Shown here in pieces: positions 46,725 through 55,674 of a DNA stretch of 64,000 nucleotides. This stretch comes from Crateriforma spongiae. Its GTDB lineage: Bacteria > Planctomycetota > Planctomycetia > Pirellulales > Pirellulaceae. Under the pieces are notes generated by a model. The model saw only the letters and a list, made by a program, of their open reading frames with translations. It searched no databases and was not told where the DNA came from. A program made the translations under genes and the position numbers. Position 1 is the first letter of the stretch, and every line of letters begins with the position of its first letter. The stretch covers positions 868,001-932,000 of the forward strand of contig NZ_JAAXMS010000001.1 in assembly GCF_012290005.1 (NCBI RefSeq), read 5' to 3'.

Positions 46725-47246
46725 ATGCAAAGTTCCAGTCACAAAACCATTTTACCCGTGGAATCGGACGCGCACTTGGGGGCACGGCGCTTTCGAAATG
46801 GTGTGCGACTGCTGCTGGTCCTCAGTCTGATCAGCACCGTGGTGACACTGCTGTTTGCACGCCAGGTTGCCTATCTGGCAGCGATCCCATTGCCCTTTCT
46901 GACCGCGATCTTGGCGGGGGCAAACTACTTGGAATTTCGATCCCGGGCTTCGATTCTGCGGGAAGGCGGCGCAGATCATCTACAGAAAACGGAGTTGGAC
47001 GCTGATCTTGAAACGGCCGGGATCTTGTTCGTGCTAAAGCTGTTAGGGGTCCTTGCAATGGGGACGTTTATCATCGCAGCTGCTTCTTTGGATTGGCAAC
47101 TGGTGGGTGTCGTTGCGGCGGCGATGCTGCTGTTGATTGTGTTGATCAATCTGCCGTACCTGCCGTTGCTGTTTGACGAAGCTAGGCGTGACGAACTGCG
47201 GCGTCTCCGTGCAGCCGGACATGACGTCGACGGTCTGGATGGATGA
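46725..47246 (+). CDS. Small membrane protein of unknown function
   Basis: 173 residues from the ATG at 46725 (AAAGGTGA upstream). Four hydrophobic segments in two pairs: NGVRLLLVLSLISTVVTLLFA and VAYLAAIPLPFLTAILAGANYL, then AGILFVLKLLGVLAMGTFIIAAASLDW and LVGVVAAAMLLLIVLINLPYLPLLF. A cytoplasmic charged loop (SRASILREGGADHLQKTELDADL) separates the pairs. It is not a family I can name. It lies directly before the exporter operon and behind a possible sigma-54 promoter, so an accessory envelope role is plausible. Confidence 0.55.
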   Translation: MQSSSHKTILPVESDAHLGARRFRNGVRLLLVLSLISTVVTLLFARQVAYLAAIPLPFLTAILAGANYLEFRSRASILREGGADHLQKTELDADLETAGILFVLKLLGVLAMGTFIIAAASLDWQLVGVVAAAMLLLIVLINLPYLPLLFDEARRDELRRLRAAGHDVDGLDG

Positions 47247-47407
47247 ATGTCGAGTCATGTTTGGATGCCAGAGTTCCGCGGGGCATGCGAACCGAAGTGC
47301 AATTCGCGTTGCTGGTCGGTCCGTTATCGCGGCGGCATCCGCGGGGCTGGCACCTAAGCCCGGCAAATCGACGCAGTGTCGGAGCTTTTCCGACTCGGGA
47401 TGCGAAA

Positions 47408-47423
47408 TGGCCTCGGGTTTGCA
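47408..47423 (+). promoter_or_regulatory. Candidate sigma-54 promoter for the ABC exporter operon
   Basis: TGGCCTCGGGTTTGCA has TGGC and TTGCA at correct spacing, three mismatches in the rest of the -24 box. It predicts a start near 47434, just ahead of the HlyD-type gene. Confidence 0.6.
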
Positions 47424-47449
47424 TCCTCGGAACTGCACTTTTCACCTAA

Positions 47450-48493
47450 ATGGAATGCAAGCCGATGTTCAAACGCATCCTTTTGATCCTGCTCTTTATC
47501 GTCGCGGCTTTCGGGGCCTGGTACTTGTGGCAGGAAGAAATCGTCCGTCGGTCTGCAGACGCACTGCCGGAGAAAATTGTTTATGGCAATGGACGCATCG
47601 AAGCGGATTTGGTGGACGTGTCGGCCAAGTATGCCGGTCGAGTTTTACGTATCAATGCCCATGAAGGTGATCTGGTTGAACCTGGGCAAATCCTGGCAAC
47701 GTTGGACGCGGCTGAACTTGAAGCCACGATGGCCAAAGCCAAGGCGCAGCTGGCTGAGGCGATCGAATCACTTTCGGAAACGGAGGCCGAGATCGTCCGC
47801 TACGAAGGCGAATTGCGACTGGCGAATCAGAATTTGAGGCGTACCGAACAATTGGTTCGTCGCAACGCCGCGTCACAGGAAGAATTTGATACTCGCAAGA
47901 CACAACGTGATTCCGCCGAAGCGATCTTGAAGGTGGCGAAAGCTCATAAGCGGACGGCTGAGAGAGCCATTGAGGCCGTCGAAGCTGAGATTCGCCGTAT
48001 CCAAACTCAGATCGACGACTTCACCCTTCGGTCGACGGTCTCGGGGCGTGTCTTGTACCGACTGGCCGAGGAAGGCGAAGTCGTCGCGGCCGGAGGCAAA
48101 GTTTTGACTTTACTTGATTTGAGCGATGTCTACATGGAAATCTTTCTTCCATCGAGTCTGACGACGCAGTTGTCGATTCATGCCGACGCGCGTATCGCAT
48201 TGGATTTTGCACCCCAGTACACGATTCCCGCCGAAGTGACCTTTGTTTCGCCTGAAGCTCAGTTCACACCCAAGCAGGTCGAGACGATGAAGGAACGTGA
48301 CAAGTTGATGTTCCGAGTCAAGGTTCAGATTCCTCGCGAGTTGGTCAAGAAACATATCCGACGGGTCAAAACTGGGGTTCGAGGAGTGGCCTACGTTCGG
48401 CTGGACGACAGTGTTCAATGGCCGGAATCACTGAACCATCGATTCCCTGAAGCAGTCTTGGCCGATGGCAATGATGAATCGGACAACCAATGA
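47450..48493 (+). CDS. HlyD/YhiI-type periplasmic adaptor
   Basis: 347 residues; an in-frame ATG at 47465 is also possible. A single N-terminal anchor (FKRILLILLFIVAAFGAWYLW) is followed by a half-lipoyl (VDVSAKYAGRVLRINAHEGDLVEPGQILATLD), a long coiled coil (KAKAQLAEAIESLSETEAEIV to IRRIQTQIDDFTL), the second half-lipoyl (RSTVSGRVLYRLAEEGEVVAAGGKVLTLLDL) and a beta-barrel. It links inner-membrane ABC exporters to an outer-membrane channel. It overlaps the next gene by ATGA. The gene trio has the same order as E. coli yhiI-rbbA-yhhJ. Confidence 0.9.
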   Translation: MECKPMFKRILLILLFIVAAFGAWYLWQEEIVRRSADALPEKIVYGNGRIEADLVDVSAKYAGRVLRINAHEGDLVEPGQILATLDAAELEATMAKAKAQLAEAIESLSETEAEIVRYEGELRLANQNLRRTEQLVRRNAASQEEFDTRKTQRDSAEAILKVAKAHKRTAERAIEAVEAEIRRIQTQIDDFTLRSTVSGRVLYRLAEEGEVVAAGGKVLTLLDLSDVYMEIFLPSSLTTQLSIHADARIALDFAPQYTIPAEVTFVSPEAQFTPKQVETMKERDKLMFRVKVQIPRELVKKHIRRVKTGVRGVAYVRLDDSVQWPESLNHRFPEAVLADGNDESDNQ

Positions 48494-51246
48494 CTGTCAC
48501 TCGTATCGAATCGCTGACCCACCGCTATGGCGACACCGTTGCGGTGGATGACGTGACGTTGGAATTGCCCGGTGGGAAAATGGTCGGCTTGATAGGGCCC
48601 GATGGCGTCGGCAAGTCGACGCTGATGGCTTTGATCGCGGGGGCGAAGCGTTTGCAGACCGGCGATGTGGTTGTGATGGGCGGGTCAATGCGTGACCACC
48701 AGCATCGACGCAAGGTCTGCCCAAGGATCGCCTATATGCCGCAAGGTCTGGGGAAAAATCTTTACGCCGAACTAAGTGTGACCGAGAACCTGCACTTCTT
48801 TGGGCGACTATTCGGCCAGAGTCGTCACGAACGCGACCGGCGCATCGATCGCCTGTTGCGTTCGACGGGACTGCATCCATTTCGAGGTCGACCCGCCGGG
48901 AAATTGTCCGGCGGCATGAAGCAAAAGCTCGGCCTGTGTTGCGCTCTGATTCATGACCCCGATCTCTTGATCTTGGACGAACCGACCACGGGGGTGGATC
49001 CGTTGTCGCGAGAGCAATTCTGGACTTTGATTGATGAAATTCGTCAACAACGAGACGGAATGAGCGTTTTCGTTTTGACGGCCTATATGGAAGAAGCCGA
49101 GCGATTCGATTGGTTGGTGGCAATGAATGCGGGAAAGGTGTTGGCCGAAGGCACGCCTGGTCAGATCAAAGGAGAATCGACAACAACATTGGAAGAAGCC
49201 TTTGTCGGATTGTTACCCGAAAGCGAACGCGGTAGCAAAGCCCCATTGTCGATACCGCCGCTGATCAATGACGGTGGCCCGCCGGCGATCGTCGCGCAGG
49301 GACTGACGCGTCGTTTTGGCAATTTTACAGCGGTGGATCATGTCAGTTTTGAAATCGCCAAAGGAGAGATCTTCGGGTTCCTGGGGTCCAATGGTTGCGG
49401 CAAAACGACCACCATGAAGATGTTGACCGGATTGTTGCCCGTCAGCGATGGGACGGCCAAGTTATTCAACCAGACCGTCGACGCACACAACTTGGACACT
49501 CGTCGTCGCGTTGGGTATATGTCGCAATCCTTTTCATTATATGAAGAACTGACCGTACGGCAGAACTTGTTGCTGCACGCGCGATTGTTTTCGATCGAAG
49601 ATCGTCAATCGCGTGTCAGGGAGTTGGCCGACCGGTTTGGTTTGGTTGAGGAGTTGGACCAGTCCGCCAGTCAATTGCCACTGGGCGTGCGGCAGCGTTT
49701 GTCCCTGGCTGTTGCGATTCTGCATCGTCCAGAAATGTTGATTTTGGACGAACCCACATCCGGGGTGGACCCAGTTGCCCGTGACGGTTTCTGGCGATTG
49801 CTGGTGGATTTGTCACGCCGGGACAACGTGACCATTTTTATTTCAACGCACTTCATGAATGAGGCGATGCGTTGTGATCGTATTTCGTTGATGCATGCAG
49901 GCAAGGTCTTGGCCTGCGACGCGCCCAATCGATTGATCCAAGAGCGAGGTGAATCCACGCTGGATCGAGCGTTTGTCGGATACATTCAAGATGCGATCAA
50001 AGATGACCCGTCGTCGGCCACGCCGGATACGCGACCGGTTGGCACACCGCAGACCAACAGCCACGCGACGGAAAAACCAAGCGGGACCGGTGCGTCGCAT
50101 TCGCAAGATCCGCCGAAACGTTTCAGTCTTCGACGTTTGCTGGCCTATTCGTATCGGGAAACTTTGGAGGTGATGCGAGATCCGATCCGATTGGGATTTG
50201 CGCTGGCCGGGTCGGTCATGTTGATGTTGGTGTTGGGGTTTGGGATGACGACGGATGTCGAGGATTTGCGGTTCGCCGTCTTTGACCAAGACCAAACCCC
50301 GCAAAGTCGTGAGTGCGTGCGTGGATTCGCCGGGTCGCGATACTTCTTGGAACAGACGCCGATTACATCGCAAGTAGAACTGCAGAGCCGACTTGTTTCG
50401 GGGGACGTGTCCCTGGTGCTAGAAATTCCACCCGACTTTGGTAGGCGACTGGTTCGTGGCGATGTTCCCGAAGTGTTTGCTTGGGTTGACGGAGCAATGC
50501 CATTTCGAGGGGAAACCATCGCGGGCTACACCGAAGGCGTGCACGTGAATTACATCCAAACGCTGGCGCGAGAAACCTATGGATCCGATTCCGCACTGAC
50601 GTACGCTGACTTGGAACTGAGGTACCGATATAACCCAAGCTTTGAGAGTATCAATGCGATGGTACCTAGTGTGCCACCGATGTTGTTGATTTTGATACCC
50701 GCCATCTTGATGGCGGTCAGTGTTGCGAAGGAGAAAGAACTGGGGTCGGTTACGAACTTTTATGTGACACCGACCACCCGCACCGAGTTTTTGATCGGAA
50801 AACAGTTGCCGTATGTCGGCATTGCCATGGTTAACTTTGGGCTGTTGACGTGGATGGGCGTCTATGTTTTCGGCGTTCCCATGAAAGGCGATCTATGGTT
50901 TTTGGTATTGGGCGCGCTCTTTTACGTGACGGCAACAACCGGGCTGGGGTTGTTGACCTCGTGTTTCACCGGAAGTCAAGTCGCCGCAGTGTTTGCCACC
51001 GCAATTGTGGCCATCATGCCGACGGTGCAGTTTTCAGGCATGATGCAACCAGTTTCGACGCTAAGCGGGACGGCTCAGTGGATCGGATCCGTCTGGCCGA
51101 CAACCTATTTCATGCGAATGAGTGTGGGAGCGTTCACCAAAGGTCTGGGGGCAACGGACTTGGCGCCTGATCTGTTGGCTCTTGCACTTTTCGCCCCCTT
51201 TTATCTGTTGGTTAGTGTGATTTTACTGCGGAAACAAGATCGCTAA
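48490..51246 (+). CDS. rbbA: Two ATPase domains fused to an ABC-2 permease (RbbA-like)
   Basis: 918 residues. First ATPase: GPDGVGKST (Walker A), LSGGMKQKLGL and LLILDEPTTGVDP. Second: GSNGCGKTT, signature altered to LPLGVRQRLSL, and LLILDEPTSGVDP. From about residue 550 an ABC-2 permease with six helices: IRLGFALAGSVMLMLVLGFGM, a large extracytoplasmic loop, PPMLLILIPAILMAVSVAKEKELGSVTNFYVTPTTR, and further. The length and plan are those of RbbA/YhiH (about 910 residues); whether it acts on ribosomes, as claimed for E. coli RbbA, cannot be seen, and an exporter role is safer given the HlyD partner. Confidence 0.9.
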   Translation: MTVTRIESLTHRYGDTVAVDDVTLELPGGKMVGLIGPDGVGKSTLMALIAGAKRLQTGDVVVMGGSMRDHQHRRKVCPRIAYMPQGLGKNLYAELSVTENLHFFGRLFGQSRHERDRRIDRLLRSTGLHPFRGRPAGKLSGGMKQKLGLCCALIHDPDLLILDEPTTGVDPLSREQFWTLIDEIRQQRDGMSVFVLTAYMEEAERFDWLVAMNAGKVLAEGTPGQIKGESTTTLEEAFVGLLPESERGSKAPLSIPPLINDGGPPAIVAQGLTRRFGNFTAVDHVSFEIAKGEIFGFLGSNGCGKTTTMKMLTGLLPVSDGTAKLFNQTVDAHNLDTRRRVGYMSQSFSLYEELTVRQNLLLHARLFSIEDRQSRVRELADRFGLVEELDQSASQLPLGVRQRLSLAVAILHRPEMLILDEPTSGVDPVARDGFWRLLVDLSRRDNVTIFISTHFMNEAMRCDRISLMHAGKVLACDAPNRLIQERGESTLDRAFVGYIQDAIKDDPSSATPDTRPVGTPQTNSHATEKPSGTGASHSQDPPKRFSLRRLLAYSYRETLEVMRDPIRLGFALAGSVMLMLVLGFGMTTDVEDLRFAVFDQDQTPQSRECVRGFAGSRYFLEQTPITSQVELQSRLVSGDVSLVLEIPPDFGRRLVRGDVPEVFAWVDGAMPFRGETIAGYTEGVHVNYIQTLARETYGSDSALTYADLELRYRYNPSFESINAMVPSVPPMLLILIPAILMAVSVAKEKELGSVTNFYVTPTTRTEFLIGKQLPYVGIAMVNFGLLTWMGVYVFGVPMKGDLWFLVLGALFYVTATTGLGLLTSCFTGSQVAAVFATAIVAIMPTVQFSGMMQPVSTLSGTAQWIGSVWPTTYFMRMSVGAFTKGLGATDLAPDLLALALFAPFYLLVSVILLRKQDR

Positions 51247-51328
51247 TGATTCGGCGTTAACCCGGATGTTCTTGCGTTGTGCTGGAATTCGTCGTGCCGC
51301 TCGATGACGTTGTTTGGAGAACCTCCTG

Positions 51329-52453
51329 ATGCAAACTGCAAAAAACATCCTGTGGCTGACTCTCAAGGAGTTGCGCAGCGTGCGACACGACAAGATGCTG
51401 ATCGCATTGTTGGGGTTTGCGTTGACGTTCAGTGTGTATAGCCAAGCCACGGGGATTTCCACCGAAGTCCACCATGCATCCGTTGGCATTGTGGATGAAG
51501 ACAATACAACGCTGTCGCGACGGATCGCGTCGGCCTTCTATCCGCCCTACTTCAATCAGCCGGTGCTGGTTAGCGCGGATCAAATTGATCCACTGATGAA
51601 TTCCGGCCAATTGATGTTCGTCATCAATATTCCGAGAGGGTTTGAGGCGGATGTGATCGCCGATCGAAATCCGGAATTGCAAGTCAATATTGATGCAACG
51701 GCAGTGCTTCAAGCGAACATCGGCGCCAACTACATTCAAAACATCGTGAACGATGAGATCGATCGTTTTGTGACGGGAAGCGACCAGTCGTCCGCGTCGG
51801 TGGTCGATCTGATTGTCCGGCGCGCGTTTAACCCCAATGGAGATACAAGTTGGTTCGCCAGCATGACCGCCATCATCGACCAAATCACGCTGTTGACGAT
51901 CGTCTTGACCGGGGCCGCTTTGATTCGCGAACGGGAACACGGCACGATCGAACACTTGTTGGTGATGCCATTGACGTCCTTTGACATCGCCGTCTCCAAG
52001 GTTTGTGCTAATGGCTCGGTGGTTTTGGTTGCCGTGATGCTTTCGCTGTGGTTGGTCGTCGAGAACCTACTGGGGGTTCCAATCGCGGGATCGCGCTGGT
52101 TGTTGTTGGCCGGAATCACTTTGTATTTGTTCTTCGCAACCGCCATGGGCATTTTGCTGGGAACCATGTCGGGGTCGATGGCACAGTTTGCCTTGTTGGT
52201 TTTGTTGACGGTGCTGCCGCTACAGATGCTGTCGGGAGCCATCACACCGATCGAAAGCCAACCCGATTGGCTGCAGTCGATCACGTACTTCTTTCCGTCA
52301 CGACACTTCGTCAGTTTTGCTCAGTCCATTGTCTTTCGCGGCGCCGGGCTGCGCGATGTATGGCACGAGTTCTTTGCCACGGTGTCGCTGGGAATGGTTT
52401 GCTTCCTGGCCAGTCTGGCACTCTTTCGACGGTCGATTTCCGTTCGCGGCTAG
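51329..52453 (+). CDS. ABC-2 permease, YhhJ-like
   Basis: 374 residues from the ATG at 51329 (GGAGA eight bases upstream). One helix near the N-terminus (HDKMLIALLGFALTFSVYSQA), then a 150-residue extracytoplasmic domain (SVGIVDEDNTTLSRRIASAFYPPYF, LMFVINIPRGFEADV), then five helices with the ABC-2 signature ALIREREHGTIEHLLVMPLTSFDIAVSK. It forms a heterodimeric channel with the permease half of the preceding fusion. It completes the adaptor, ATPase-permease, permease operon. Confidence 0.9.
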   Translation: MQTAKNILWLTLKELRSVRHDKMLIALLGFALTFSVYSQATGISTEVHHASVGIVDEDNTTLSRRIASAFYPPYFNQPVLVSADQIDPLMNSGQLMFVINIPRGFEADVIADRNPELQVNIDATAVLQANIGANYIQNIVNDEIDRFVTGSDQSSASVVDLIVRRAFNPNGDTSWFASMTAIIDQITLLTIVLTGAALIREREHGTIEHLLVMPLTSFDIAVSKVCANGSVVLVAVMLSLWLVVENLLGVPIAGSRWLLLAGITLYLFFATAMGILLGTMSGSMAQFALLVLLTVLPLQMLSGAITPIESQPDWLQSITYFFPSRHFVSFAQSIVFRGAGLRDVWHEFFATVSLGMVCFLASLALFRRSISVRG

Positions 52454-52981
52454 CGGTATTGTTGCGAACATCGATCGTACGGTTGGCCGATATTTTTGCC
52501 TCAACGTTCTAGCCTGTTGTTTGTCGGACGGTGCCGGCACGTGCAAGTCAAGGTGAACACCTGCGGTTCGATTGGCATTCGGATCGATGCGAGGCTTCAT
52601 GCAGTCCGGTTCTACAACGCGGCTGTTGACGTGTCGGAAACTTGAGGCCTTACCTGCGGTTCGATTGGCGTATCGGACCACCATGAAGATGTTGGACATC
52701 GGTGAAGAAATCTTCGCAAAAGCGTCAGGCCGGAACGTCACGCCAAGTCATCTTGTCGAGTGTACTTGCGGTCAAATGTGAACAGACGTTTCGTCGGTTG
52801 TGATTTCGGCAGTTGTCGCTGTATTTTGAAGTCGTCAAAGTCTACTTTTCGGTCTAAGTCCCGGTAACTTGAGCGTTCATCGGGGCGCTCTATTCACTTG
52901 CGGGCGGGATGTGATGCGAGAGCGTATCGCAATGCTTCCAAAGCGATCCGCATTCTGACTTGCAATTCAGGCGGCAAATTG
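52454..52981. other. Leader of the sigma-54 regulator gene with an 18-bp direct repeat
   Basis: ACCTGCGGTTCGATTGGC occurs at 52559-52576 and 52652-52669, 93 bases apart. Short open frames here show no protein character. No -24/-12 pair with correct spacing was found; TGGCC...TTTTTGC near 52484 is one base too long. Confidence 0.45.
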
Positions 52982-54958
52982 GTGAACGCGCAAAACAGTC
53001 TTGACGATCGGTTCATGGGACTGTCGTCAGGGCTTCGTTCACAGTTCCTACAAGCCAGCAGTCCGCTTTTTGTTATCCGAAACGGACGCGTTTGTTCGGT
53101 GAACGAAGCGTTTTGCCAGTGGGTGTCCGGAGATGCGCAAGCGATCTTGGGGCGTCAGACGGAATCATTCGTCGGCCACGCCGATTGGGAAGAGGTCAGG
53201 CAGCAACTGGATCAGTTGCTGCGAGGAGATCAATCGTCGTGCCAGTTTGATTGCAGCTTTGACGGGCTGGACGATCGATCGCGGAAAGCATTCGTGACGG
53301 CGGTAAAATTGTACGGCGATCACGACGGTGCCGTGCTTTGTGGGGTGGTGGACCTTGATGTCCAACGAAGTTTGGATCGTGAATCCGACCAGATGCCGTG
53401 GCAACTATTGAGCTTTGAACGATTGCTTTCCACGCTTTCGGCCAGCTTCATCAATTCGCCCATCGATCAGATCGAGGATCAGATCAACGAGAGTTTGAAA
53501 TCGCTGGTTCAATTTCTGGGCAACGACCGTTGCACGTTTTTTGAATTTGGCGATGACGACGCACGCATCAATGTGACGCATTCCTATGCGGTGCAAGGTT
53601 GCCCGCGGTTTCCGATCGGCACATTCGAAGTGGCTCAGTTGCCGTGGTTTATCAACGAGTTTCGTGAAGGCAATTGTATCTTTGCAAAATCGATTCCAGA
53701 TGATCTTCCGCCCGAGGCCGAACGAGAAGCCCGTTATTGTCAGGAACACGGGATCCAGTCCAACGTTGCGGTTCCGTTAAGGGCCGGTGGTCAGGTTTTG
53801 GGCGGTTTAACGTTCGCCTTCATTGAAAAGCCATGCTCGTGGCCTCGCGAAACGGTCTTGCGTCTTCAGTTGATCGGTGAAGTGTTCGCCGGATCGCTCT
53901 TGCGGCGTCGAACCGAAATGTCCTTGCGGGACAAGATTGCAGAGAATGAACAACTGCGGCGTCGGTTGGAGCAGGAAAATCTCTATCTGCGCGAACAAAC
54001 CGTCTTGCGGCATCACCACGGAAAGATCGTAGGACGCAGCGATGCGATTCTGAAAGTGCTGGCCGATGTGGAAAGGGTCGCGACGTTTGACGCTCCGGTG
54101 CTGTTGACCGGGGAAACGGGGACCGGCAAGGAGTTGTTGGCACAGGCGATTCACGAGCTTAGCAGCCGCAGCGGCAGTCCGATGATCGTGGTGAATTGCG
54201 CTTCCCTGCCGGCAACGTTGATCGAAAGTGAGTTGTTCGGCCGCGTCGCCGGAGCTTATACGGGTGCCGCGTCAGCCCAGATCGGACGTTTCGAATTAGC
54301 CGATGGGTCCACGCTGTTTTTGGATGAGATCGGTGAGTTCCCGTTGGAATTGCAGGCCAAGCTACTGCGGGTCTTGCAGGACGGAAAGTTCGAACGTTTG
54401 GGAAGCCCCGATTCGGTTTCCGTGAACGTTCGTATTATCGCCGCGACCAATCGAAACCTTCAGCAGGCGAGTCGAGATGGAAAGTTTCGTACCGACCTTT
54501 TCCATCGTTTGAACGTGTTTCCGATTCGAGTGCCGCCGTTGCGTGAGCGGCGCGACGACATCCCGTCATTGGCCTGGTCTTTCGTTGAAACGTTTGGCCG
54601 GCGTATGGGCAAGACGATCAAGAGCATCCCGCGGAAGTCGATGCAGAGGTTGCAGCGTCACGATTGGCCCGGCAATGTCCGCGAGTTGAGCAACGCGATT
54701 GAGCGGGCGATGATTTTGACTGACGGCGACACGCTAAATCTGGTCATGGATGATTGGGGTGCGGAAAGGCCGTCACGCCGACTTTCGTTGAAGGAGTCGG
54801 AGAAGCAACAGATCCTTAATGTCTTGCAGGAAACGGGCTGGCGGATTCGGGGCAATGGAGGTGCGGCCGAACTGTTGGACGTCAAGCCGACGACTTTGGA
54901 AGCCCGGATGGCTCGCTTAGGCATTCGTCGGCCAGGGAATCGATCGGACGATTCGTAG
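52982..54958 (+). CDS. Sigma-54-dependent enhancer-binding regulator (PAS-GAF-AAA-HTH)
   Basis: 658 residues from a GTG at 52982 with AGGCGG nearby; the frame reaches back to 52898, and an ATG 11 codons on is possible. Residues about 15-130 look like a PAS domain (SSPLFVIRNGRVCSVNEAFCQWVSG), about 170-330 like a GAF domain (GIQSNVAVPLRAGGQVLGGLTFAF), then a coiled linker. The AAA+ domain has GETGTGKELLAQAIH (Walker A), ELFGRVAGAYTGA (the GAFTGA loop, with Tyr for Phe), TLFLDEIGEF (Walker B) and RTDLFHRLNVFPI. The C-terminal HTH is Fis-like (GNGGAAELLDVKPTTLEARMARLGI). No receiver domain, so it senses a ligand. It lies between two operons that carry sigma-54-type promoters. Confidence 0.93.
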   Translation: MNAQNSLDDRFMGLSSGLRSQFLQASSPLFVIRNGRVCSVNEAFCQWVSGDAQAILGRQTESFVGHADWEEVRQQLDQLLRGDQSSCQFDCSFDGLDDRSRKAFVTAVKLYGDHDGAVLCGVVDLDVQRSLDRESDQMPWQLLSFERLLSTLSASFINSPIDQIEDQINESLKSLVQFLGNDRCTFFEFGDDDARINVTHSYAVQGCPRFPIGTFEVAQLPWFINEFREGNCIFAKSIPDDLPPEAEREARYCQEHGIQSNVAVPLRAGGQVLGGLTFAFIEKPCSWPRETVLRLQLIGEVFAGSLLRRRTEMSLRDKIAENEQLRRRLEQENLYLREQTVLRHHHGKIVGRSDAILKVLADVERVATFDAPVLLTGETGTGKELLAQAIHELSSRSGSPMIVVNCASLPATLIESELFGRVAGAYTGAASAQIGRFELADGSTLFLDEIGEFPLELQAKLLRVLQDGKFERLGSPDSVSVNVRIIAATNRNLQQASRDGKFRTDLFHRLNVFPIRVPPLRERRDDIPSLAWSFVETFGRRMGKTIKSIPRKSMQRLQRHDWPGNVRELSNAIERAMILTDGDTLNLVMDDWGAERPSRRLSLKESEKQQILNVLQETGWRIRGNGGAAELLDVKPTTLEARMARLGIRRPGNRSDDS

Positions 54959-55048
54959 TCGCCCGTTCGTTTCGTTCATTCTTTCTTGGCATCGTTGCAA
55001 TGCCGCCGCCTATTGAGTCTTGGATCGGGCGGTGTGTGGTCGCGTCGG

Positions 55049-55086
55049 TCGGTGGCCAGACAACGTGCGCTCGGTGGCCAGACAAC
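55049..55086 (+). repeat. Tandem 16-bp repeats, candidate enhancer sites
   Basis: TCGGTGGCCAGACAAC at 55049-55064 and again at 55071-55086, start to start 22 bases, about two helical turns. They lie about 160-200 bases upstream of the sigma-54 promoter at 55246, a normal distance for an enhancer-binding regulator. Confidence 0.55.
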
Positions 55087-55245
55087 AGGGGTTGCCAACG
55101 GGCGGACGAAGCGGGATGCCTCCAACATTTGGTGGGATCTCCAAGGGTTGTCGTGCCGCGGTGGAGACGTGTCGGAAGGAGGCGATCGACACAAACTGTT
55201 TGACTGCCATGGTTTGTGTTTCGAACGATTGACGACGGACTGTGA

Positions 55246-55261
55246 CGGCACGACCTGTGCT
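55246..55261 (+). promoter_or_regulatory. Sigma-54 promoter for the efflux operon
   Basis: CGGCACGACCTGTGCT against TGGCACGNNNNTTGCW: only positions 1 and 12 differ. Predicted start near 55272, about 70 bases before the first gene (55342). Confidence 0.75.
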
Positions 55262-55341
55262 GTGGAGGGCCGACCTGCATTCGAATCCGCAAAGTTTGGG
55301 TTCACCGCATTTCACCGCGAATGCGAGAGGAAGGTTGGTTC

Positions 55342-55674
55342 ATGTTCCAGGCCGTCTTGCGAGTCGTCGCGCCGCACGAGATGCGTGGAGAGTTCATCGA
55401 CGTCTTCTGGGGATTGACCGGGCCCACCGCCTGCGTTCGCGGATGTCGGGGGTGTCGCGTGTTCCGCGAGGTCGAGGATGGCGACGCGATCACCTATTGG
55501 ATGCAGTGGGACAGTCGGGACGCGTTGGATGAACACTTTCGGTCCGAGCGGTTTCGGCGACTGTTGCCGTACATCGAGATGTCAACCGAGCCGCCCGAGG
55601 TGGAAGTCACGCGGGTGGAGCGTTTGGGCGGAATTGAAATGGTCCTGACCGCCATCAATTCGCGGCTGAGCTGA
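55342..55674 (+). CDS. Antibiotic-biosynthesis-monooxygenase-like (ABM) small protein
   Basis: 110 residues from the ATG at 55342 (GAGGAAGG upstream). The ferredoxin-like plan FQAVLRVVAPHEMRGEFIDVFWGLTGPTACVRGCRGCRVFREVEDGDAITYWMQWDSRDALDEHFRSERFRRLLPYIEMSTEPPEVEV is typical of ABM/quinol-monooxygenase-like proteins, often involved in quinone detoxification. The usual His/Trp are partly kept. First gene of the sigma-54 operon, overlapping the next by one base (TGATG). Confidence 0.8.
   Translation: MFQAVLRVVAPHEMRGEFIDVFWGLTGPTACVRGCRGCRVFREVEDGDAITYWMQWDSRDALDEHFRSERFRRLLPYIEMSTEPPEVEVTRVERLGGIEMVLTAINSRLS

Noticed and set aside
47354-47372. TGGCACCTAAGCCCGGCA as a sigma-54 promoter before the HlyD gene
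   Set aside because: TGGCAC is perfect but the GC element is two bases too far; 47408 fits better.
52484-52499. TGGCC...TTTTTGC as a sigma-54 promoter
   Set aside because: GG to GC spacing is one base too long.
52572-52781. 69-codon frame before the activator gene
   Set aside because: No ribosome site and contains the direct repeat; no protein features.
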